NCBI GenBank assembly: GCA_902801485.1
Contig: CADCIP010000030.1
Location: 1-60,061, forward strand
Length of the DNA stretch: 60,061 nt
Direction: 5' to 3'
DNA from: an uncultured Bacteroidales bacterium
Lineage (GTDB): Bacteria > Bacteroidota > Bacteroidia > Bacteroidales > Bacteroidaceae
The notes beneath the pieces are model-generated. The model searched no databases. It was not told where the DNA came from and was given only the letters and a program-made list of their open reading frames with translations. The position numbers and the translations under genes are program-made. Positions 26,133 to 33,212 of this stretch are shown one piece after another (within the stretch, counting starts at the first letter, position 1; the number at the start of each line of letters is the position of its first letter).

Positions 26133-28091
26133 ATGAATTATACAAGAATAATTTTAATAGTATTCCTTGCTTTATGGCAAGTGGATGGATTGGCTCAGGT
26201 TGCCTTTCTGGAGAATATCCATTGGAAAAACGACTGGTTGCTCTCTGGTGATGACAAACTCATAGGTACTGTTAATGCCACAGCACCTCTGGATGTGAAG
26301 ATGAAATGCGAGAAAGAACTGGTTAGTGAGAATACGTGGGAGTTAACCTGGACATTTACCGCTAAACGGGATGTTCCCAATGTTCGCCTTACTGTCAGTT
26401 TCGAACATGTATCCAAGCCCGAATGGTGGATGATTCCCGCTGTTTCTTATAATGGGAACCATTTAAGCCGTGGTATGGAACCAAAAGGTGAGAAACGCGA
26501 CAGGCAATGGTACACTTTCTCATATAAACGGACATCTATTCCAGGTGCCATATATAGTGAAGGAGAGGATTTCTCTATTGCTACCTTCGGCAATGTGCCC
26601 GAGAAAGCCGAAGACGATTACTCTTGCGGCATACAGCCCGAGCCTAATATTATTGCTCATCAGATAATCTGGCCCGAAGAAGAGATGCCTGTGTCTTACT
26701 GTTCACAAGACCAGTACGCACCAGGGTGGCAGCGTACCTATAACATGAAACAGGGTGAGACTCGTAAACTGAGCATGTTTCTTATCGTTGCCCGAAAAGA
26801 AACCAACCATAATGCATATCGTCACATGCTTGATATGGCATGGCTAATGGCTGAACCTGAGAAACTGCCAGTCCCCGACGAAGAGAAAATCTGGCAGCAG
26901 AGTATTGACTTCTGTCATCATTCTCTTTGGATAGAAAATGACGATTATATGGGCTACCTCCTTGGTTTGAACCTCAACGAAAAAGGAGAATGGCAACAGA
27001 TAACACGCAACTGCTATGAGGCTGGCTGGTTGGGCCAGAACATTAGTCTTGCTGTGAGTGTCTTGCGCGATTTCAACAAAACGGGTAATCATGTTGACAT
27101 AGACCAAGGTATTGCCACGCTTGACACATGGGCAGATAACTGTCAGTTACCCAATGGATTGTTCTATACCCAGTTTGACGCACTTATCAATAAGAGCCGT
27201 TGTGTTATGGATGCTTGTAATCTGGGTACTGCAGCATTGCAGTTTTTTGAAGCAGATCGTGTGGTAAAAGAGCTAAGACTCATCCGTCCCGGCTATCTGG
27301 GTGTGGCATGGGGTATCTGTAATTTTATGTTGGCAGACCAGCAACCTAACGGATGCTATGGAAGAGGATGGACCATTGACGGCCGTTGCATAGAACGCGA
27401 AGGTGGGGTAGGTGCATATATAATTCCAGCTATGCTGAAGGCATACGAATATTACAACGACAAGAAATATCTGGAAAGTGCTCAACGCGCGTACATATAT
27501 TATATAAGCGATTTTAAGAAGAACGGATTCAGTACAGGCGGTACGTTAGATACTCGCTGCATAGACAGGGAATCTTCCTATCCCTTACTGTTATCAGCTA
27601 TCGAACTGTACAAGATAACGAAGAACGATGTTTACTTGAACGATGCCGTTGATGTCTCCTACTATCTGAGTACATGGCTTTGGCATTACAATATCAACTA
27701 TGCAGAAGGAGATGCTTTCCAACAATATAACTATAAAACACTTGGCGCGACCAGTGTTAGTACACAACGTCACTGCTTTGATACCTTTGCATGCCGTTGG
27801 GTAAATGCCTGGAACGAATTAGCAAAGCTCACAGATGATTCTCAATGGAGTGAGAAGGCCGAGGCTATCTGGCGTAATTCCTGTCAGTTGATAGGTGACG
27901 GGACACTCAAAATTAACGGTCATGTTCGCCCTGTCGGTTCACAGAATGATGCTTTCTACGGATCAAGTTGGTTCTCACGAGCACAAAAAGAGGGTATGCC
28001 GCCAATTGTACAAAAACGCAGAACAAATGATGTGTTAATAGCTTGGCCTTGTGCTTTTAGGCTTGAAAAGATGCGAAACTCAGCAGAATAA
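26133..28091 (+). CDS. Secreted alpha/alpha-barrel protein, putative glycoside hydrolase
   Basis: The 652-residue exported protein has a beta-sandwich-like N-terminal half (about 25-235) and a helical C-terminal half (about 240-640) with repeats typical of six-hairpin glycosidases (CNLGTAALQFFEADRVV, GVGAYIIPAMLKAYEYYNDK, SSYPLLLSAIELYKITKND). Acidic residues in CIEREGG and CIDRESSYP at equivalent places of two hairpins are candidate catalytic or binding residues. It resembles polysaccharide-degrading alpha/alpha barrels in general, but I do not recognise a specific GH family. Its ATG abuts the stop of the coiled-coil gene, and it ends 130 bp before the BlaI-like gene. Confidence 0.6.
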   Translation: MNYTRIILIVFLALWQVDGLAQVAFLENIHWKNDWLLSGDDKLIGTVNATAPLDVKMKCEKELVSENTWELTWTFTAKRDVPNVRLTVSFEHVSKPEWWMIPAVSYNGNHLSRGMEPKGEKRDRQWYTFSYKRTSIPGAIYSEGEDFSIATFGNVPEKAEDDYSCGIQPEPNIIAHQIIWPEEEMPVSYCSQDQYAPGWQRTYNMKQGETRKLSMFLIVARKETNHNAYRHMLDMAWLMAEPEKLPVPDEEKIWQQSIDFCHHSLWIENDDYMGYLLGLNLNEKGEWQQITRNCYEAGWLGQNISLAVSVLRDFNKTGNHVDIDQGIATLDTWADNCQLPNGLFYTQFDALINKSRCVMDACNLGTAALQFFEADRVVKELRLIRPGYLGVAWGICNFMLADQQPNGCYGRGWTIDGRCIEREGGVGAYIIPAMLKAYEYYNDKKYLESAQRAYIYYISDFKKNGFSTGGTLDTRCIDRESSYPLLLSAIELYKITKNDVYLNDAVDVSYYLSTWLWHYNINYAEGDAFQQYNYKTLGATSVSTQRHCFDTFACRWVNAWNELAKLTDDSQWSEKAEAIWRNSCQLIGDGTLKINGHVRPVGSQNDAFYGSSWFSRAQKEGMPPIVQKRRTNDVLIAWPCAFRLEKMRNSAE

Positions 28092-28143
28092 TCATAAGGT
28101 TTGATTAAAAATTGTTAAATAGGACGTAGTTGTTGATAGCAGA

Positions 28144-28175
28144 TTTGGATAAGCCTTTAATTTTAAGTATTTTTG
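28144..28175 (+). promoter_or_regulatory. Promoter of the BlaI-like gene
   Basis: TTTG at 28144-28147 and TATTTTTG at 28168-28175 are 20 bp apart, a near-ideal match. Confidence 0.75.
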
Positions 28176-28221
28176 CAATGCATAAATATTATTTGTAACA
28201 GAATAACTAAGAGGATTAACT

Positions 28222-28572
28222 ATGGCAAATAAGAAAAAAACAGAAAAAAGGAAGTTGTTAACTCCAAAAGAGCATGAAATCATGCTAAAGTTATGGACTC
28301 TTGAGGAGTCTGGTTCTAAACAATCTAAGGTTCGTGATATCTTGGAACTCTTTAAGGCTGATGGCTCTAGTATGGCCTATACCACGCTGGCTACTTTCAT
28401 AAAGATTTTGGTGGCTAAGAAATATGCCTCTTCTACAAAGAATGGTGTTATAATCTTCATCAAATCTAAGATTTCACGTCAGGATTATGCCAACCTTGCT
28501 ATGAAATATGCTTTGGCTGACTATTTCGCAGGCGATAAGGACAAAATGATTGAAACCATCAAGGCATTGTAA
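28222..28572 (+). CDS. BlaI/MecI-type winged-helix repressor
   Basis: The 116-residue cytoplasmic protein has the family layout: LTPKEHEIMLKLWTLEE, a recognition-helix region MAYTTLATFIKILVAKKY and a C-terminal dimer part (SRQDYANLAMKYALADYF). BlaI repressors are normally inactivated by proteolysis triggered by a BlaR1/MecR1 membrane sensor. No sensor or beta-lactamase gene lies nearby, so this is an orphan whose targets lie elsewhere or which regulates itself. It has its own promoter and a shared terminator. Confidence 0.75.
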   Translation: MANKKKTEKRKLLTPKEHEIMLKLWTLEESGSKQSKVRDILELFKADGSSMAYTTLATFIKILVAKKYASSTKNGVIIFIKSKISRQDYANLAMKYALADYFAGDKDKMIETIKAL

Positions 28573-28616
28573 TTCATAAATTTTCTTTGCAGCAAGGCAA
28601 AGTTGAATTTACAATA

Positions 28617-28645
28617 AAAAAGGGGCAGTAACACTGTCCCTTTTT
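28617..28645. terminator. Bidirectional terminator between BlaI-like and Hc1 genes
   Basis: AAAAAGGGGCAGT pairs with ACTGTCCCTTTTT (one G-T wobble) around a 3-nt loop, giving an A-tract/T-tract hairpin that works on both strands. It ends two convergent genes. Confidence 0.85.
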
Positions 28646-28666
28646 GTTTTTTCTTGTTAAGTTAAA

Positions 28667-28840
28667 TTACTTAGCAGCAGCAAGACTAGCCTTACGGAAT
28701 GCCTTCATGGCTTTCTCAATCTCCAGAGAAACCTTGCGAGCACGAGTGCCAGCAGCCTTGTTACCATTCTCTGCCTGAGCAGCAGCGTCCTTTGCGAATG
28801 CGCCGTATGCGGCAGCAATCTGATTGAGTAAATCTTTCAT
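28667..28840 (-). CDS. Histone H1-like protein Hc1 (57 aa)
   Basis: A short gene reading MKDLLNQIAAAYGAFAKDAA at the start and ending FRKASLAAAK. It is a small basic Lys/Ala-rich helix with GNKAAGTRARKVSLEIEK in the middle, the pattern of the Bacteroidetes Hc1-like (histone H1-like) family thought to bind DNA and compact the nucleoid. It has a strong promoter and a shared terminator, as expected for an abundant protein. Regulation is unknown. Confidence 0.85.
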   Translation of the reverse strand: MKDLLNQIAAAYGAFAKDAAAQAENGNKAAGTRARKVSLEIEKAMKAFRKASLAAAK

Positions 28841-28870
28841 ATACCTTTTACTTTAAGTTTGTAAACAGCG

Positions 28871-28901
28871 CAAAGGTACAAATATTAATAATACAACACA
28901 A
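28871..28901 (-). promoter_or_regulatory. Promoter of the Hc1 gene
   Basis: On the minus strand TTG (28901-28899) and TACCTTTG (28878-28871) are 20 bp apart. Confidence 0.7.
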
Positions 28902-28991
28902 CATTTGTATAAAAAAAATGAAGAAAAATGGGAAAATCGTGGTTTTAGACTATCCAGAGACACTTTTTGTGCTGTTTTATAGCATAATTAT

Positions 28992-29396
28992 TCATCGACA
29001 ATTAGGACAAAGACCTTTAACAACATATTCTGCTTCTTCCATATAATAGCCTTCTGGAAGAGATACTACTGGAATAATATATTCTTCCAAACAGTAAGTA
29101 CGACCGCATTTCTTGCATGAGAAATGTATATGATTAAGATGTTGTTCGCCTTCACATCGGCAGACGCAATATTTCTGGAAACCTGTTCCATCATCTATCT
29201 CGTGTAAAAGATGATGCTCGGCAAAAAGCCTAAGTGTACGGAAAATGCTTGAACGGTCCATCTGTGGCATACGCTCCTCCATATCCTGTAATGTGAAGGC
29301 TTTATGAGATTTACTACATTCCTTCCAGACAAGGATTCGGACTGATGTGGGTTTAACGCCATGTTCCTGTAGATGTTCTATCAGATTGGTTTCCAT
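28992..29396 (-). CDS. Fur-family metal-dependent repressor
   Basis: The 134-residue protein has a winged-helix N-terminal half (VKPTSVRILVWKECSKSHKAFTLQDMEERM, SSIFRTLRLFAEHHLLHEI) and a C-terminal dimerisation half with HIHFSCKKC (Cys94, Cys97) and CPNC (Cys130, Cys133), the structural zinc site of Fur/Zur/PerR proteins. Which metal it senses is not clear. A Zur role would suit the likely metal receptor 10 kb away but is only a guess. The promoter puts transcription within a few nt of the ATG, so the message is nearly leaderless. Confidence 0.87.
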   Translation of the reverse strand: METNLIEHLQEHGVKPTSVRILVWKECSKSHKAFTLQDMEERMPQMDRSSIFRTLRLFAEHHLLHEIDDGTGFQKYCVCRCEGEQHLNHIHFSCKKCGRTYCLEEYIIPVVSLPEGYYMEEAEYVVKGLCPNCR

Positions 29397-29406
29397 TTTT
29401 TTTCTT

Positions 29407-29437
29407 CAAAGGTATATCATTTCTTCGAGACCACAAA
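29407..29437 (-). promoter_or_regulatory. Promoter of the Fur-family gene
   Basis: On the minus strand TTTG (29437-29434) and TACCTTTG (29414-29407) are 19 bp apart. The start of transcription falls next to the ATG at 29396. Confidence 0.75.
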
Positions 29438-29498
29438 AATTTTCTGATTTTTCTTTATCTTCTTTCCAATAAAGAGTTTACATTTGGAAATAAATTGC

Positions 29499-29506
29499 TA
29501 TCTTTG
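29499..29506 (+). promoter_or_regulatory. -7 element of the GH78-remnant operon
   Basis: TATCTTTG matches the consensus 25 bp before the ATG at 29531. The four genes up to 36050 follow with gaps of 15, 34 and 18 bp and no other promoter. Confidence 0.55.
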
Positions 29507-29530
29507 TGCCGCTGATTGAATTAGAAACTT

Positions 29531-30643
29531 ATGAGGTGCTTCCTGCAGTTATTGCTGATTTATTCGCTGAATATTGTATTCTGTTATGCCTCCGAACTTA
29601 CAAATCTTAAGGTTAACAGAATGCTGGAACCTCGTGGTATTGTTCGCACAGGGCAATTCAGTTGGCAGGTAATAACGGAAGGAAACGAGGTACGTCAGTT
29701 GGCATATCATATTAAGGTAGCCAGCACCCCCGAAGGACTGAAGGGCGGACCTGCTCTAATGTGGGACAGCGAAAGGCGCGAGAGTCCCGACATGGTACAG
29801 ATTTTTTACCAGGGACGCAGATTCCCGTATGACAGCACAATTTATTGGCAACTGGAAGTCTGGCTGAGCAACGACGAGCATTTGCAGAGTCCTGTCCAGA
29901 AAATCGAGACGGGGAAGAAAGGTTCAGATTGGAATGACACCCCGGTTACAAAGGCAGATGTTCGGCATGACTATTTCTATTATCTGCGTTGGCTGCATAC
30001 ATTACAGATGACACAGGCTGACAGCGGTGAACTCTTCCAGCCGGTTCCTGACGACACGTTGGCACTTCCCGTTGATAGTGTTGCTGCAGTACTATACAGC
30101 CTATACAAAGACGAAGGCGATCTGAAGGCAGTCTATGATTATTACAGTATGGTCAGACGGTGGATGAAATACCAATACGACAGTCATAGCTCAGTAAGCA
30201 CAGGACTAATAAGCATAATGACGGAGCTGGCACAAAAGCAAAACCTACAAGCCGATGTGTTAGAATACAGCCGTCTTCAGGGCGATTCCACAACGTATGA
30301 GCCATATTGGCTCTATACCGACGAACCATCATGGTGCAGAGGAGTTATCAGGCAAACTTCTTCCAGCATTGCATACAATAGGATAGAGATTTCCATTCCT
30401 TCTTTTGTCGGCAAAGACAAGGATACAGTATCTCACGAGAGTCCTTATGGGACCATCCGAAGTGAGTGGAACAGGGACGAGAACGGAGTTATCTCATGGG
30501 AGATACAGATTCCCGTAGGTGTTCAGGCCCATGTCGAATATCCTAAAGGCTATGCTGATGATGAGGGGGGACGTAATCTTTTCTTAGGAAACGGAGGATG
30601 GATGCTGAGGCTTCTGCCTGTTGCAGAAAATGAGAATATATAA
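29531..30643 (+). CDS. Eroded GH78 alpha-L-rhamnosidase-like protein lacking the catalytic core
   Basis: The 370-residue exported protein starts like a GH78 rhamnosidase: an Ig-like domain (LTNLKVNRMLEPRGIV, FSWQVITEG, AYHIKVASTPEGLKGG, YWQLEVWLSNDEH). A short helical part follows (SVAAVLYSLYKDEGDLKAVYD), as at the barrel entrance, and then a stretch like the GH78 C-terminal beta domain (SPYGTIRSEWNRDENG, VISWEIQIPVG). Full enzymes have roughly 700-1200 residues; most of the alpha/alpha barrel with its acidic catalytic residues is missing although the frame is open. It may be a binding protein or a decaying gene. It heads an operon with a WYL-type regulator, GH2 and SGNH genes. Confidence 0.6.
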   Translation: MRCFLQLLLIYSLNIVFCYASELTNLKVNRMLEPRGIVRTGQFSWQVITEGNEVRQLAYHIKVASTPEGLKGGPALMWDSERRESPDMVQIFYQGRRFPYDSTIYWQLEVWLSNDEHLQSPVQKIETGKKGSDWNDTPVTKADVRHDYFYYLRWLHTLQMTQADSGELFQPVPDDTLALPVDSVAAVLYSLYKDEGDLKAVYDYYSMVRRWMKYQYDSHSSVSTGLISIMTELAQKQNLQADVLEYSRLQGDSTTYEPYWLYTDEPSWCRGVIRQTSSSIAYNRIEISIPSFVGKDKDTVSHESPYGTIRSEWNRDENGVISWEIQIPVGVQAHVEYPKGYADDEGGRNLFLGNGGWMLRLLPVAENENI

Positions 30644-30658
30644 CAAATTAAGTAAACT

Positions 30659-31354
30659 ATGATACAGAATGATTTACAGAGACTACGCTGGCAATTCTTA
30701 GATGAAGCGCTGCGCGACCCTGTTTTGGAGTTTTTTATGGGTGAGCGAACTGCCACCAATGAGACGGGTAATACCCGAAGTCTTATTTATTATGTAAATA
30801 AACGACTAAAGGAAGTAAACCGCGACTGGAGTTGTAGTAAGCGAATGCTCCAGAACGATGTCGTTTTCTTCAAGAAGAAAGGTGCCCGTCTGATGCCCAG
30901 CTTCCGTCGTGGGCACAAGCGTATTCTCCGTTACATTAACCTGGAATGGAAAAACCCGTTGTTACGTACTTCACTTGGATTGGATGTGGCCCGTGACTCG
31001 GAAGACTCCTTTGCTTTTCCACCTCTTGCAGACGGACCTGTTACATCCATAAATGTACGTATTTCCACCAACTTAGAGGCAGCTTTTCTGACTCGTCTGC
31101 AGAATCCCGAGGTAAAACAGCGACAAACCAACACTCAGGATGGGAATGTAACCATACAGGTTAAAGTTCCTATGAGCGATGATATAGAGCGTATCGTCTT
31201 ATCTTACGGCACCGACATAGAAGTCTTAGGCCCTGTGTCTTTCCGTAGTAAGATTCGTCGTACCATTAACGAGTTGCAGAAAATCTATAAAAAAGAAACA
31301 GCAGCCGAAACTGCTAAGCCTGTGCAAGGCGACCTTTTTGGGGAAATGTTTTGA
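30659..31354 (+). CDS. WYL-family-like transcription regulator, shortened
   Basis: The 231-residue protein has an N-terminal helix-turn-helix-like part (LIYYVNKRLKEVNRDWSCSKRMLQNDVVFF) and a C-terminal part like the WCX extension of WYL regulators (VTIQVKVPMSDDIERIVLSYGTDIEVLGPVSF). The WYL core itself, normally about 80 residues between them, is not recognisable. Full proteins have about 300-340 residues. WYL proteins sense nucleic acids or ligands and control defence and metabolic genes. Sitting inside a glycosidase operon, it may regulate that operon. The family call is moderate. Confidence 0.55.
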   Translation: MIQNDLQRLRWQFLDEALRDPVLEFFMGERTATNETGNTRSLIYYVNKRLKEVNRDWSCSKRMLQNDVVFFKKKGARLMPSFRRGHKRILRYINLEWKNPLLRTSLGLDVARDSEDSFAFPPLADGPVTSINVRISTNLEAAFLTRLQNPEVKQRQTNTQDGNVTIQVKVPMSDDIERIVLSYGTDIEVLGPVSFRSKIRRTINELQKIYKKETAAETAKPVQGDLFGEMF

Positions 31355-31388
31355 CCTTTGACAGAAATAATCAGTAAACAACAACATT

Positions 31389-33194
31389 ATGAAAAAGTTT
31401 TTCCTTTTAATTGCATTATGCCTTTCCGGTATTATAGGCATAAAGGCTGATACGCCTCGTAATGAATATCCGCGTCCTCAGTTCGAGCGCGCACAGTGGC
31501 AGAACCTAAACGGGACATGGACTTACACCTTCGACTTTGGTAAGTCTGGCGTTAACCGTAATTTCCGAAACAGCAAGGGGTTTGACGGGAAGATCCTGGT
31601 TCCTTTCTGCCCCGAGAGTAAACTCAGTGGAGTTCAGAACACAGATTTCATCAATTGCATGTGGTACCAACGTACCATTAGCGTACCCCAGGAATGGGAA
31701 GGCAGTCAAGTCCTGTTACACTTTGGTGCCGTAGATTACGAAGCTACCATTTACATAGACGGTAAGGAAGTTATGCAACACTTCGGAACAGGAAGCAGTT
31801 TCGAGATGGACATCACCAAATTTGTTCCTGCAGGCAAGAGCGCCAACCTGGTTGTTCGTGTAATGGACAACTTGCGTAGCGGTATGCAGCCTGGTGGAAA
31901 ACAATGCTGGAACTACTTCTCAGGTGGTTGCGACTATACCCGTACCACCGGTATATGGCAGACTGTATGGATGGAGCCCGTTAGTTCACAGGGATTAAAG
32001 AATGTATTTGTTATTCCCGATATCGACCAGCAGCAGTTGGTTGTCCGTCCGGAATTCTATACAGAGGCAAACGGCAACACGCTAACCGTCCAGGTATTTG
32101 ATGGCAAGAAAGTGGTTTCTGCAAAAACTGCCAATGCGGTTAATGGCGCAAATATTGTTCTGCCCATCAAGAATCCTAAATTATGGAGCCCCGAGAATCC
32201 AAATCTTTACGATGTAAAGTACATTGTGAAAGATGCTGCAGGAAAAGTAATAGACGAGGTAAGTTCTTATGCAGGAATGCGTAAGATTCATTGTGCCAAC
32301 GGATATTTCTACCTTAATAATCAGCCTTACTTCCAGCGCCTTGTTTTGGACCAGGGATTCTATCCCGACGGCATTTGGACAGCTCCCTCCGACGCAGATC
32401 TCAAGCACGACATAGAGATGAGTAAGGCTGTCGGATTTAACGGAGCCCGTCTGCATCAGAAAGCATTCGAGGAGCGTTACTACTATTGGGCCGACAAGTT
32501 GGGTTATATCTGCTGGGGCGAGCAGGCATCTTGGGGAACGAACGTCAATAATCAGGAAGCAACAGGAAACTTCTTACGCGAATGGACAGAACTTGTGGTA
32601 CGCGATCGTAATCATCCCTGTATTGTTACCTGGACTCCTCTGAACGAAACATGGGGAGCACAGGCTGGCACCTATGTGCGTTTCGTTCAGGATTTATATA
32701 ACCTTACAAAGGCTATCGACCCAACCCGTCCCGTTAACGATGCCAGTGGTGACGGTCATGTGAAAACTGATATTTGGAGCGTACACGATTATAGTCGCGA
32801 GTATGAAAGACTGGTAGAGAACCACACTTTCAAGGATGGTCTTCCGCACTACCGTAATATGTCGGGGAAAGACTTCCTGGCAGACTATGAGGGCCAACCC
32901 TATATGATTGATGAATTTGGCGGTTTAGGCTGGATTCCTAAGGACCAGCGCAGTAATTCATGGGGCTATGGTGCACAGATAGAGACAGAAGACGAGTTCT
33001 TCCAGATTCTCGAGAAAGAAGTGGATGCAATCAAGGCATGCAAGAACGTAGTAGGTTTCTGCTATACTCAGATTACTGATGTGGAGCAAGAGAAGAATGG
33101 CGTTTACTATTATGACCGTCGTCCCAAGTTCGATGCTGCCAAATGGAAGGCAATATTCGAGAAGATTCCAAGCATTATCAGCATCGAACAATAA
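31389..33194 (+). CDS. Secreted GH2-family glycosidase
   Basis: The 601-residue enzyme has a signal peptide, a jelly-roll domain (NLNGTWTYTFDF, CMWYQRTISVPQEW), an immunoglobulin-like domain (about 215-300) and a TIM barrel with acid/base Glu420 in TPLNETWG and nucleophile Glu509 in MIDEFGG. These are the retaining pair of GH2, a family covering beta-galactosidase, beta-glucuronidase and beta-mannosidase; the exact substrate cannot be told. The C-terminal beta domains of larger GH2 enzymes are absent, which is normal for some subfamilies. It is third in the GH78-remnant operon. Confidence 0.9.
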   Translation: MKKFFLLIALCLSGIIGIKADTPRNEYPRPQFERAQWQNLNGTWTYTFDFGKSGVNRNFRNSKGFDGKILVPFCPESKLSGVQNTDFINCMWYQRTISVPQEWEGSQVLLHFGAVDYEATIYIDGKEVMQHFGTGSSFEMDITKFVPAGKSANLVVRVMDNLRSGMQPGGKQCWNYFSGGCDYTRTTGIWQTVWMEPVSSQGLKNVFVIPDIDQQQLVVRPEFYTEANGNTLTVQVFDGKKVVSAKTANAVNGANIVLPIKNPKLWSPENPNLYDVKYIVKDAAGKVIDEVSSYAGMRKIHCANGYFYLNNQPYFQRLVLDQGFYPDGIWTAPSDADLKHDIEMSKAVGFNGARLHQKAFEERYYYWADKLGYICWGEQASWGTNVNNQEATGNFLREWTELVVRDRNHPCIVTWTPLNETWGAQAGTYVRFVQDLYNLTKAIDPTRPVNDASGDGHVKTDIWSVHDYSREYERLVENHTFKDGLPHYRNMSGKDFLADYEGQPYMIDEFGGLGWIPKDQRSNSWGYGAQIETEDEFFQILEKEVDAIKACKNVVGFCYTQITDVEQEKNGVYYYDRRPKFDAAKWKAIFEKIPSIISIEQ

Positions 33195-33212
33195 TCATTG
33201 ACCTTTTAGACT

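Noticed and set aside
19531-28091. A classical polysaccharide utilisation locus around GH35
   Set aside because: No SusC/SusD, sensor or transporter gene is present; only an operon-like cluster can be claimed.
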